A stretch of 15,160 bases of DNA from Acholeplasmataceae bacterium UBA5617 (GCA_002424575.1 DIKN01000032.1:1-15160); one strand, 5' to 3'. Positions 1 to 6,940 are shown, numbered from the stretch's first letter. Numbers and translations are program-made. Notes: generated from the letters alone by a model not told the origin.

Positions 1-937
1 CTTCTTCAACTTTTTCGATAACGACTACAGGTTGTGGTTCAGCTTTAGGTTGCTCAATATGTTTTTGAACTTCTTCAACTTCTTGTTCATAAACTTGTGG
101 AGACTCAGGAACGAAATAAGCTTCCTTTGTTTCTTTGGCGTTGGCAAGAATATATTCAATAATTTCTTCTTTTTTCAATTCAGTGGATGCTTTGATATCA
201 TGATCAATAGCAAAACGCTGCATGACGATGACAGACATCCCTCTGATTTGATTTTCGAGTTCTTGTGTATATTGTCCACGTTCTTTCAATTCACGAACGA
301 TAATATCCGCAAGTTCTGTTTTCTTTAAACGTCTTGGAACATCGACATCGTATTTCGAACCTAGATCACGAATTTCTGTAAGCGTGGAGCTTTTATAAAG
401 TACAGGTCTGAATTTTTGTGGGGGTAGACCATCAATACGACCGAGTGAGTCAAAGAATAAGTCTTTGAGATCACGGTTGTATGTTTTCATGTTGGGAAGT
501 TCTAACCCGACAGCTTTGACATGTGCGATGGATTGATCGAGAATTTTCTTTAAGTCTTTTGCTTGAACCCCTTTTTCAACCATGTAGGAGATTAAATCGG
601 TCCAAAAATCTTCGAGGAAAGCTTTATCGAGTGCTGGATCATCAAAAAAGATGAGGAGATTTTCAAGTTGTGTTTCTGTGAATTCTGTAAACCATGACAA
701 ACGATAATTGAGTTCATCGGCGAGTGTTAAACGTGACTTGCGTGTTTCAATCACTTTTTCGCGAAGTGTTTCTCTTAAGACAAACATGCGCAGTTCGCGA
801 GGAATCGTCAAGCCAATATCGTAAAAGAACGCTTTGATCTGTGCGGTCGGTAAATATACGATTGTTTTCAGGATATCGTCAACTTTTAAATCCTTGGTAC
901 CTACGAGCACAAGGCTCTCTCTGGTTAATCTTGGCAT
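1..937 (-). CDS. Partial protein of unknown function with three SAP/Rho_N-like helical motifs
   Basis: I do not recognise a named family. The gene starts at the ATG at 937 with a GGAGG ribosome binding site at 944-948 and runs off the left edge, so 312 codons are visible and the C-terminus is missing. Three stretches have the helix-turn-helix pattern of SAP/HeH/Rho N-terminal domains (hydrophobic helix, short turn around a Val/Ile-x-Val/Ile-Pro-like segment, then Lys-Lys-x-Glu-Leu/Ile and a second helix). They lie at about residues 32-60, 184-216 and 232-265; the second and third are the clearest. The visible C-terminal part, after about residue 275, is rich in Glu, Pro, Val and Lys and looks disordered. 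There is no signal peptide or membrane segment. SAP/Rho_N modules usually bind nucleic acid, so a DNA- or RNA-binding role is inferred. It has its own promoter, separate from the miaB-ymcA unit upstream, which ends in a terminator. Confidence 0.8.
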   Translation of the reverse strand, partial: MPRLTRESLVLVGTKDLKVDDILKTIVYLPTAQIKAFFYDIGLTIPRELRMFVLRETLREKVIETRKSRLTLADELNYRLSWFTEFTETQLENLLIFFDDPALDKAFLEDFWTDLISYMVEKGVQAKDLKKILDQSIAHVKAVGLELPNMKTYNRDLKDLFFDSLGRIDGLPPQKFRPVLYKSSTLTEIRDLGSKYDVDVPRRLKKTELADIIVRELKERGQYTQELENQIRGMSVIVMQRFAIDHDIKASTELKKEEIIEYILANAKETKEAYFVPESPQVYEQEVEEVQKHIEQPKAEPQPVVVIEKVEE

Positions 938-966
938 AGTCAACCTCCATCATACTTCTTTCCTTC

Positions 967-995
967 ATGATACAATGAAACGCATATTTTTACAA
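967..995 (-). promoter_or_regulatory. Sigma-A-type promoter for the SAP-motif gene
   Basis: On the minus strand, TTGTAA (990-995) and TATCAT (967-972) are separated by exactly 17 bases, matching -35 and -10 boxes at 4/6 and 5/6. The -10 box lies about 30 bases upstream of the ATG at 937, leaving a short leader that contains the GGAGG site. Confidence 0.6.
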
Positions 996-1012
996 GTTTT
1001 TTAGCCTCTTTT

Positions 1013-1037
1013 TAAATAAAACAGCCCTTTAAGGGCT
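1013..1037 (-). terminator. Intrinsic terminator after ymcA
   Basis: A perfect 7-bp stem (AGCCCTT/AAGGGCT, 1023-1037, one-base centre plus breathing pairs) is followed on the minus strand by a T-rich run read through 1020-1013. It starts directly after the ymcA stop codon at 1039-1041 and separates the miaB-ymcA unit from the gene beyond it. Confidence 0.8.
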
Positions 1038-1038
1038 A

Positions 1039-1371
1039 TCATTTATCAAAATCTTTTTCAAGACCTTCTTCAAGGATGTTCACTACGGTTTGAATCATGT
1101 CATTGATGTCGCTTTGTAAAGCCAAATAATCAGACATGAGTGGATAGGCTTCAATGGCTTCATAAAGTGCATCATATTGCGCTTGAAAAGCATCAATAGC
1201 TTCCTTCTTTCCAATGTGTTTTGCGTTCACGAGTTGCTTTTGAACACTCTTAAGTTCATTGAATTTTGTTTTAAGTTCTTGATTATGATTGATGATTTCT
1301 TCGATGCGCTTGTAGCGTTGAATTTCTTCATTTTCTTCAATCATGTGAATCAATTTTTCACGTGCGTTCAT
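1039..1371 (-). CDS. ymcA: YlbF/YmcA family protein, RicA-like RNase Y regulatory subunit
   Basis: A small, almost wholly helical 110-residue protein of the YlbF/YmcA (Com_YlbF, DUF964) family. In Bacillus subtilis, YmcA (RicA) forms the RicA-RicF-RicT complex, which binds RNase Y and directs maturation of operon mRNAs, and also affects competence, biofilm and sporulation. The assignment to YmcA rather than its paralogue YlbF rests on its place directly after miaB, as in Bacillus. The family signature region is present (a long charged helix at about 25-60, then an Ala-Tyr-Pro-Leu turn at about 75-78 and a C-terminal helix). Its ATG overlaps the miaB stop as ATGA (1368-1371), so translation is probably coupled. 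It is shorter than the roughly 140 residues usual in Bacillus. It contains no cysteine, although the Bacillus Ric complex carries iron-sulfur clusters. YlbF identity cannot be excluded. Confidence 0.85.
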   Translation of the reverse strand: MNAREKLIHMIEENEEIQRYKRIEEIINHNQELKTKFNELKSVQKQLVNAKHIGKKEAIDAFQAQYDALYEAIEAYPLMSDYLALQSDINDMIQTVVNILEEGLEKDFDK

Positions 1372-2807
1372 ACGGCTTCTCCCAACAAAAACCAGGTTTT
1401 AGCGGTCGTGATTTTGACATCAACAATCTGACCGATTAAGGAAATATCACCCTTAAAATTGACAAGTTTATTATGTTCGCTGTATCCTGCCAAGATGGTG
1501 TCGTCGTATTTTGATACACCATCAACAAGAACCTTGACGGTCTGACCAAGGAAGCGTTGATTGCCTTTTAAATAACCATCATTAATCTTTTCATTGAGCA
1601 CATAAAGTCTTTGTTTTTTGATCTCTTCTGGTGTGTGATCTTCATATTGTGCAGCAGGTGTACCTTCTCGCTTTGAAAATACAAAAGTGAAAGCACCTTC
1701 AAAATCAGCTTGATCAACAAGATCTAATGTTTCAAGGAAATCCTCTTCGGTTTCACTGGGAAAACCGACAATGATATCGGTGGTCACAGAGATACCAGGT
1801 ACAGTATTTTTTAACTCGTTCAATGTCTTTAAGTAAGAGTCTTTGGTATAATGACGGTTCATTTTCTTGAGAACCGCATTCGACCCTGATTGAACAGGTA
1901 AATGGAAAAATGGCATGACATGCTGACAATCACGCATCGCTTCCATCGTCTTTTTATCGAGATCATGGGGATGAGAGGTTGTAAATCGAATACGGTTAAT
2001 CCCGGTTTGATCAAGATCGCGTAAAAGATCGCCAAATGTGTAATCATGTCCGATGAGATCTTTACCATAGGCATTCACATTTTGACCGAGTAAGGTCACC
2101 TCTTGATAACCTTCATGAACGAGCATCTTGACTTCATCAATGATATCTTCTTTACTCCGTGAACGTTCTTTTCCTCGGGTGTAAGGCACAATACAATACG
2201 TGCAAAACTCATCGCATCCAAACATGATATTGACCCATGCTTTAAAGCGATGCTGTCTTACTTTTGGTAGGTTTTCAACGATTTCACCTTCACGAGAGAA
2301 GACTTCAATGACGCGTTCTTTGCTAAACATCGCTGTTTGTATATAATCTGCAAGCTTATGGATGTTGTGTGTACCAAAAATGATATCGACATGTTGGTAT
2401 TTTTTGAGAACACGTTCGACGACATTTTCTTCTTGAGCCATACAACCAGCCAATCCTAAAATCAGGTTTGGATTTTGCCGTTTGTAATTTTTCATTCTGC
2501 CCAGTTCACCCCAAATGCGGTTTTCTGCATTTTCGCGAATGGCACATGTGTTGAGGATAATCACATCCGCATTTTCCTCATGTTCTGTTTTGGTAAATCC
2601 CATCAATTCTAAAATGCCGGCCATGGTTTCACTGTCGGCTTCATTTCCTTGACATCCATAGGTATCAATTTTATAGGTTTTACCCAGACCAATCCGTGTG
2701 GTGTGTTCATCCATCTGAAATTGGATTTCTTCCACATTTTTTTTCGATCGTTTTCTGGCTTGTGTTAAATCAGGTTTAAAGTATTTATCAAAATCAATGT
2801 TGCTCAT
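1368..2807 (-). CDS. miaB: tRNA (N6-isopentenyladenosine(37)-C2)-methylthiotransferase MiaB
   Basis: A radical-SAM methylthiotransferase that adds a 2-methylthio group to i6A37 of tRNAs reading UNN codons, stabilising codon pairing. It uses two [4Fe-4S] clusters. The 479-residue protein has the Firmicutes-type N-terminal extension (about 1-42), then the UPF0004 domain with Cys52 (YGCQ), Cys88 (NTC) and Cys122 (GC) for the auxiliary cluster. The radical-SAM cluster motif follows, with Cys198-x3-Cys202-x2-Cys205 in a GCDEFCTYC context, and a C-terminal TRAM domain begins around residue 415 for tRNA contact. The ATG at 2807 has a GGTGAT Shine-Dalgarno element 4-9 bases upstream. The stop overlaps the ymcA start by 4 bases. 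The partner gene miaA, which makes the i6A substrate, is not in the window. All catalytic cysteines are intact. A minor difference is Gly instead of the usual Met/Ala in the CQxN motif. Confidence 0.96.
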   Translation of the reverse strand: MSNIDFDKYFKPDLTQARKRSKKNVEEIQFQMDEHTTRIGLGKTYKIDTYGCQGNEADSETMAGILELMGFTKTEHEENADVIILNTCAIRENAENRIWGELGRMKNYKRQNPNLILGLAGCMAQEENVVERVLKKYQHVDIIFGTHNIHKLADYIQTAMFSKERVIEVFSREGEIVENLPKVRQHRFKAWVNIMFGCDEFCTYCIVPYTRGKERSRSKEDIIDEVKMLVHEGYQEVTLLGQNVNAYGKDLIGHDYTFGDLLRDLDQTGINRIRFTTSHPHDLDKKTMEAMRDCQHVMPFFHLPVQSGSNAVLKKMNRHYTKDSYLKTLNELKNTVPGISVTTDIIVGFPSETEEDFLETLDLVDQADFEGAFTFVFSKREGTPAAQYEDHTPEEIKKQRLYVLNEKINDGYLKGNQRFLGQTVKVLVDGVSKYDDTILAGYSEHNKLVNFKGDISLIGQIVDVKITTAKTWFLLGEAV

Positions 2808-2823
2808 ATCATCACCGTCTTCT

Positions 2824-2829
2824 ATTATA
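2824..2829 (-). promoter_or_regulatory. Possible -10 box for miaB-ymcA
   Basis: A perfect TATAAT on the minus strand lies 17 bases upstream of the miaB ATG and directly after the T-tract of the ymdB terminator. No convincing -35 box is seen 16-18 bases further up, where the terminator stem lies. If used, the leader would be only about 10 bases, just enough for the ribosome binding site. Confidence 0.4.
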
Positions 2830-2833
2830 CAAC

Positions 2834-2859
2834 AAAAAACAGTGTGTCCTACACTGTTT
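2834..2859 (-). terminator. Intrinsic terminator overlapping the end of ymdB
   Basis: A stem ACAGTGT/ACACTGT (2839-2845 with 2851-2857), extended by two A-T pairs, is followed on the minus strand by a run of T residues at 2838-2834. The ymdB stop codon TAG (2849-2851) sits in the loop and the first stem base, so the last ymdB codons form the upstream arm. A ribosome at the stop codon would cover the hairpin. Confidence 0.8.
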
Positions 2860-3610
2860 CGCTTTCAAGGTGGATGCGTTCTATCGTTTTTAAACGCAAA
2901 TCCATGATCACTGCGTTGAGTTGTTTAGGTCCTTGTGCAACTTCGTTGGGGGTTGAAAAACCATTTAAAAATCGGTTGATCACAATTCGTTGATCGACAC
3001 CGATGACACCTTCTCTTGGTCCAGTCATCCCCACATCCGTGATGTAGAGTGTCCCACCTGGAAGTTTGCGCTGATCTGCTGTCGGAACATGCGTATGTGT
3101 CCCAAGGACCGCGGAGATGCGACCATCTAAATAATGTCCTAATGCAACTTTTTCAGAGGTCGCTTCAGCATGAAAATCAACGATGCTGTAATCGGATGGG
3201 TTGTTTTGAATAATGTCATCAATACCGACAAAGGGGCAACCCACTTGTGGATTCATAAACGTTTTCCCTAATGCATTGATGATTAAAACTTTTTGACCAT
3301 TAAAATTGATCGTTAAGTATCCTTTTCCGGGTGCTTCACGATAATTGAATGGACGAATCACATTCGATTGATCAATGAATTCAAAAAGTTCTTTGTTTCC
3401 CCATACCCAATTTCCCATCGTTACGGCATGAATACCTAATCCCATCAGTTCCTTGTAGATTTTTAAATTGATACCTCGTCCTTGGTGGGCATTTTCTGCA
3501 TTGGCGATGATCAGATGGGGTTTATAGGTTTCCTTCAGATAACCCATGTGTTCCAAAAGCATATCAAGCCCAGGTTTCCCATAGATATCACCGATAAATA
3601 ATACTTTCAT
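2849..3610 (-). CDS. ymdB: YmdB-family metallophosphoesterase (TIGR00282) with a substituted catalytic His
   Basis: Homologue of Bacillus YmdB, a dinuclear metal phosphodiesterase acting on 2',3'-cyclic nucleotides and affecting biofilm/motility decisions. It sits after rny, as in Bacillus. I start it at the ATG at 3610 (253 residues), which places Asp8, Glu39 and Asn67 at the Bacillus numbering. A GTG at 3619 would add three residues; the AGGAAG element fits neither start ideally (13 or 4 bases). Kept active-site residues are Asp8 (GDIYG), Glu39 and Asn40 (NAEN), Asn67, His147 (DFHAEATSEK), His172 and His174 (GTHTHV). The expected Gly-Asn-His motif reads Gly66-Asn67-Trp68, and the following residues also differ (VWGN rather than TWDK). 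The codon is TGG on reading the DNA directly. Metal binding looks possible, but catalysis is doubtful or altered. Cytosolic; no signal peptide. Confidence 0.93.
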   Translation of the reverse strand: MKVLFIGDIYGKPGLDMLLEHMGYLKETYKPHLIIANAENAHQGRGINLKIYKELMGLGIHAVTMGNWVWGNKELFEFIDQSNVIRPFNYREAPGKGYLTINFNGQKVLIINALGKTFMNPQVGCPFVGIDDIIQNNPSDYSIVDFHAEATSEKVALGHYLDGRISAVLGTHTHVPTADQRKLPGGTLYITDVGMTGPREGVIGVDQRIVINRFLNGFSTPNEVAQGPKQLNAVIMDLRLKTIERIHLESETV

Positions 3611-3630
3611 TATATTCACTTCTTCCTAAC

Positions 3631-3651
3631 AAAAAGAGGCCAAAGCCTCTT
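3631..3651 (-). terminator. Weak hairpin between rny and ymdB (attenuator or processing site)
   Basis: A perfect 7-bp stem AAGAGGC/GCCTCTT with a 4-base loop (3634-3651) begins inside the rny stop codon. On the minus strand it is followed only by TTTG and then the ymdB ribosome binding region. The short T run suggests partial read-through or RNA end protection rather than full termination. No promoter is visible before ymdB. Confidence 0.55.
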
Positions 3652-5224
3652 ATTTTGCAATGTCTGTTGCCCGTGTTTCGCGAATGACCGTGACTTTGAT
3701 TGTACCGGGGTACGTCATCTTTCCTTCGATCTGTTCTTTGATTTCTCGTGCAATCTTAAAGGTGGATAAATCATCGATTTGTTCAGGTTTTACGATGACT
3801 CTTATTTCACGACCTGCCTGAATTGCGTATGATTTTTCAACACCTGGAATCTCGTTGGAAATGGCTTCTAATTGTTCCAAACGCTTGACATAGTTTTCCA
3901 TGGATTCAGAACGTGCCCCTGGACGTGCCGCAGACAGTGCGTCAGCAGCAGCAACCAAAACTGCAATGATCGATTCTGGTTCTTTATCACCATGGTGTGA
4001 TGCGATTGCATCGACAACCTCTTTGGGTTCTTTGTAGCGGTTGACAAGGTTAACACCAATCTCAACATGACCGCCTTCAACTTCATGGTCGACGGCTTTA
4101 CCAATATCATGAAGAAGTCCTGCGCGGCGAGCAAGGATTTCATCTTCACCAATTTCAGCTGCAAGTTTTCCTGCAAGGAATGCGGCTTCAATGGAATGTT
4201 TTAATACATTTTGACCATAACTGGTTCTAAAACTTAAACGTCCCAAGAGTTTGACAAGGTCTGGATGGATACGTCCAATACCGGTCTTAAAGACTGCATC
4301 TTCACCCGCTTCACGGATGAACATATCGACTTCGACTCTCGCTTTTTCAACAACTTCTTCAATACGACCTGGATGGATTCGACCATCGGAAACCAAGGTG
4401 CTCAGTGCACGTTTAGCGATTTCACGACGAATCGGATCAAACCCACTTAATACGACAGCTTCGGGTGTATCATCAATGATTAAATCAACACCGGTTAATG
4501 CCTCAATGGTGCGAATATTACGACCTTCGCGACCAATGATACGACCTTTCATATCATCGTTTGGCAAGTCAACAACAGAGACCGTACGTTCGGTTGTTGT
4601 TTCGCTTGCATACTTCTGAATTGCCAATGCCAAGAGTTGCTTAGATCTTGATTGGACTTCATTTTTCGCCTTTTCTTCCTCATCTTTGATGTAGGTTGCG
4701 ATTTCATCGGATAGGGATTCCCTAACGCGAGCCATGATGATTTCTCTTGCTTGTTCTACGGTTAAGCCAGAGATCTCCATCAGTTTTTCTTCTTGCTGTT
4801 TTAAGACTTCTTCCGCTTTGCTATTTAATTGTTCGAGTTGTTCTCTCTTTTCTTCGAGTTTTTCTTCACGTAGTGCTAATGTCTCTTCACGTTTATCCAA
4901 GTGTAGAGCACGGCGATTGAGTGTATCTTCTCGCTGTGAAACCTTATTTTCAAGGTTGAGCACGACCTGTCTGCGTTCACGCACATCATTATCAAATTCT
5001 TTACGTAACGCAAAAATCTCTTGTTTAGCTTCTAAAACAGATTCTCTTTTTGCTTTTTCAGCTTCTTTTTTTCCATCTTCAACAATTTTTTCAGCCGTCG
5101 CGCGACTTGTCTTGAGGTTCTTTTCGTGGTGCCAAACACGAATAAAATAACCTACTGCAAATGCGCCAACGATTAGCAAACCGGAGATGATGCCTTCTAC
5201 AGCATTGAGTGCTATGAGTAGCAT
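3650..5224 (-). CDS. rny: Ribonuclease Y
   Basis: A membrane-anchored endoribonuclease that starts mRNA decay in Firmicutes. The 524-residue length is typical (about 520). Domains in order: an N-terminal transmembrane helix at about 7-28, a long charged coiled coil at about 30-170, a KH RNA-binding domain with the GREG loop at 231-234, and an HD domain with His341-region metal residues, the His372-Asp373 pair (LLHDIGKA) and a downstream SHHGD motif. The C-terminal extension common to RNase Y follows. The ATG at 5224 has a GGAGGTG ribosome binding site 5-11 bases upstream. It heads the minus-strand cluster with ymdB. The nearby ymcA product is a known RNase Y partner in Bacillus, so the locus groups the nuclease with its regulator. 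Nothing is missing or broken. Confidence 0.97.
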   Translation of the reverse strand: MLLIALNAVEGIISGLLIVGAFAVGYFIRVWHHEKNLKTSRATAEKIVEDGKKEAEKAKRESVLEAKQEIFALRKEFDNDVRERRQVVLNLENKVSQREDTLNRRALHLDKREETLALREEKLEEKREQLEQLNSKAEEVLKQQEEKLMEISGLTVEQAREIIMARVRESLSDEIATYIKDEEEKAKNEVQSRSKQLLALAIQKYASETTTERTVSVVDLPNDDMKGRIIGREGRNIRTIEALTGVDLIIDDTPEAVVLSGFDPIRREIAKRALSTLVSDGRIHPGRIEEVVEKARVEVDMFIREAGEDAVFKTGIGRIHPDLVKLLGRLSFRTSYGQNVLKHSIEAAFLAGKLAAEIGEDEILARRAGLLHDIGKAVDHEVEGGHVEIGVNLVNRYKEPKEVVDAIASHHGDKEPESIIAVLVAAADALSAARPGARSESMENYVKRLEQLEAISNEIPGVEKSYAIQAGREIRVIVKPEQIDDLSTFKIAREIKEQIEGKMTYPGTIKVTVIRETRATDIAK

Positions 5225-5296
5225 TCTAACACCTCCATATTATATTCTTAAACAACTGAGATTCTCAAATTGTCTTTATACTTCTATTACTGTTTC

Positions 5297-5326
5297 ATTA
5301 TACCCTAGAAACGGCTTTCAAGTCAA
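5297..5326 (-). promoter_or_regulatory. Strong sigma-A promoter for rny
   Basis: On the minus strand, TTGACT (5321-5326, 5/6 match) and a perfect TATAAT (5297-5302) are spaced by 18 bases. The predicted start is near 5290, giving a leader of roughly 65 bases before the rny ATG. No riboswitch-like fold was recognised in that leader. Confidence 0.8.
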
Positions 5327-5407
5327 TGAAGAAAACTGAAAGTATCTAATCCCAAAACGAGATTTTTAGAATATGAAAAAGTATGTGATATCCATGATTT
5401 TATGTTC

Positions 5408-5422
5408 CATCGTTAAACGATG
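5408..5422. promoter_or_regulatory. Inverted repeat, candidate operator
   Basis: CATCGTT-A-AACGATG is a perfect 7-bp inverted repeat around one central base. It ends just where the -35 box of the 5488 gene would lie, 22 bases upstream of its -10 box, which is a typical repressor or activator position. It has no T-tract, so it is not a terminator. The DNA-binding protein is unknown. Confidence 0.4.
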
Positions 5423-5444
5423 CGCACATTTGTGAATCTTCATG

Positions 5445-5450
5445 TATAAT
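5445..5450 (+). promoter_or_regulatory. -10 box for the 5488 gene
   Basis: A perfect TATAAT lies 37 bases upstream of the ATG at 5488. No good -35 box is visible at 16-18 bases, which would fit a promoter that needs an activator, possibly at the adjacent inverted repeat. The rest of 5327-5444 shows no further signal. Confidence 0.5.
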
Positions 5451-5487
5451 AGAGAATGAACGTCAGTTTAAGGAGCGAATCACATCC

Positions 5488-6111
5488 ATGGCTAAAACAG
5501 CAAAAAAACAACAAACCAAAAGTTTTTGGCAAAAATTTCATGAAAATCGTATCAAAATTGCATTATCGACATTTGTCGTCATGATTCCTATCGCTTTAAT
5601 TCTTACCATTTATATTGGAGCATATGCAAACAATAAGCGGATACACTTTGACCAAGTTGCTACACCGAATACGACGTACGTCAACCGATTTGTTGATCCC
5701 GATGGTATTGATGCACTCTCGCTTGATATTACATGGTACGAACTCAAAAAACCGGTTGAAGACGATCAGGGAAATCTGAGTGGTGGCTATTATAAGTTCC
5801 AGATTTTTTATACAGCAAAAGAAAATTATCAAGTGTTGAACGTTCAAATAACACCTGTTTTGCAAACAGACTGGACCGATATGCGTGCAATCTCCTCGAA
5901 CACCTTCACCATTTTAACGTCATCGAGAGACTTCGTGGTGGGATTTGATTACAGATTACCGGTTAAACCCTTATGGTTTGTTGAAGTCACCGATCCGAAT
6001 CTCTACTTAAAAGTTGATTATACGTTCGCTTCAGCAAACAATCAAGTGACGAAGACCGCGTATGTTGTTCTACCGTTAAAAGATCTTAATCCAACCCGTG
6101 TTATATCCTGA
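5488..6111 (+). CDS. Single-pass membrane protein of unknown function
   Basis: I do not recognise a family. The 207-residue product has a basic N-terminus (about 1-24), one transmembrane segment at about 25-45, and an outside domain of about 160 residues. That domain is rich in aromatic and beta-forming residues and has no cysteine, so no disulfide or lipoprotein lipobox is seen. The positive-inside rule puts the N-terminus in the cytoplasm and the beta-rich domain outside. An AAGGAG ribosome binding site (5470-5475) lies 12 bases before the ATG, longer than usual, and there is no better in-frame start. It is divergent from rny and directly upstream of the TspO-like gene, with a hairpin between them. 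An envelope or sensor role is possible, but nothing in the sequence proves one. Confidence 0.85.
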   Translation: MAKTAKKQQTKSFWQKFHENRIKIALSTFVVMIPIALILTIYIGAYANNKRIHFDQVATPNTTYVNRFVDPDGIDALSLDITWYELKKPVEDDQGNLSGGYYKFQIFYTAKENYQVLNVQITPVLQTDWTDMRAISSNTFTILTSSRDFVVGFDYRLPVKPLWFVEVTDPNLYLKVDYTFASANNQVTKTAYVVLPLKDLNPTRVIS

Positions 6112-6113
6112 TC

Positions 6114-6142
6114 AAGACAATCACTCGATTGTCTTTTCTTTT
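6114..6142 (+). terminator. Intrinsic terminator between the membrane protein gene and tspO-like gene
   Basis: A perfect 9-bp stem AAGACAATC/GATTGTCTT (6114-6122 with 6127-6135) with the loop ACTC is followed by TTCTTTT. It begins 2 bases after the stop of the upstream gene, and the T-tract runs to within a few bases of the downstream ribosome binding site. Confidence 0.85.
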
Positions 6143-6158
6143 AGAAAGGAGATTCACT

Positions 6159-6926
6159 ATGACTCAAGCACAACATCAACTTTTGATTGTCGTATCAGCC
6201 ATCCTCTTCATCGGGATGATCATCATGAATGTACTTGCGAACACCTTACCTTTGGGAGGTCAAACGACCGGAGGGGTTTCTGATCGTTACCCCAATCTTT
6301 TTCAACCTTCGGGTATGACATTTTCCATTTGGGGAATCATTTACCTTTTGCTTGGTGCTTTTGTCGTTGTTCAAATGTTCAGTTTAGGTCAACCCTTTGA
6401 ACATAGACAGGATGCCATGGGATTCGTTCTTCTCTTCTTTGGTCTTTCTTCTATTTTCAACGTCGCATGGCTTTTTGCTTGGCATCACCATAAAATCTTA
6501 CTTTCGACTTTATTGATCATCATGCTTCTTGTTGTCCTTCTTTTTGCAACACATTACAGTCAATCGTTGGGGCTGCTCACGAAAGCATCTTTCTCCATTT
6601 ACGCTGGATGGGTAACTGTTGCAACCATTGCAAACATCACTATACTCCTTGTTTCTTATGGCTTGCCCTCATTTTCATCGTTAGCGATTGTCTTGACCAT
6701 TATCATTTTGGTCGTTGGGGCATGCATCGGAGGATGGTATGCTTATCAAACACATAATATGTTTTATGTGGGTGTCTTGATCTGGGCATACTTGGGGATC
6801 CTCATGCGTCACCTCAATCAAGAAAGTTTGTCCGTATCCTATCCTGCCATCATCCTTTCCACATCTATCCTTTTGGTGGGCTTTGTCGCTTTAGAAATCA
6901 TATTTTTCTTTCGATTTATAAGATAA
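6159..6926 (+). CDS. TspO/MBR-related tryptophan-rich membrane protein
   Basis: A 255-residue integral membrane protein with about seven to eight hydrophobic helices and almost no soluble part. It resembles the longer Firmicutes group of tryptophan-rich sensory protein/TspO homologues. Typical pieces are the N-terminal helix followed by a conserved loop (NTLPLGG, then a DRYPNLFQPSG-like stretch), FSIWGIIYLLLGAF at about 57-70, an Asn-x2-Trp motif (FNVAWLF) and a Trp-x3-Ala-x2-Ala-Asn helix. Family members bind tetrapyrroles or other hydrophobic ligands, and some modulate oxidative or light responses. The ligand here is unknown. The ATG at 6159 has an AAAGGAG site (6145-6151) at ideal spacing; an upstream TTG at 6129 lies inside the terminator stem and is unlikely. 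No promoter is visible between the terminator and this gene, so expression may depend on read-through. It is convergent with the flavodoxin gene. Confidence 0.8.
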   Translation: MTQAQHQLLIVVSAILFIGMIIMNVLANTLPLGGQTTGGVSDRYPNLFQPSGMTFSIWGIIYLLLGAFVVVQMFSLGQPFEHRQDAMGFVLLFFGLSSIFNVAWLFAWHHHKILLSTLLIIMLLVVLLFATHYSQSLGLLTKASFSIYAGWVTVATIANITILLVSYGLPSFSSLAIVLTIIILVVGACIGGWYAYQTHNMFYVGVLIWAYLGILMRHLNQESLSVSYPAIILSTSILLVGFVALEIIFFFRFIR

Positions 6927-6940
6927 AAATAAAATTTCTT

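Noticed and set aside
32..328. Open frame on the plus strand rich in Phe and Asn
   Set aside because: It is the complement of the SAP-motif gene (Glu/Lys codons read backwards as Phe/Leu) and has no ribosome binding site.
3611..3619. GTG start for ymdB at 3619
   Set aside because: It would add three residues before the family start; the ATG at 3610 places the active-site residues at the family numbering.
4734..5150. Open frame on the plus strand antisense to rny (also 4251-4619)
   Set aside because: It lies wholly opposite the coiled-coil part of rny, is Ser/Arg rich as expected from the complement of Glu/Lys codons, and has no ribosome binding site.
5225..5296. Riboswitch or small RNA in the rny leader
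   Set aside because: The leader is about 65 bases and AT-rich, with no conserved motif or stable multi-stem fold that I could recognise.
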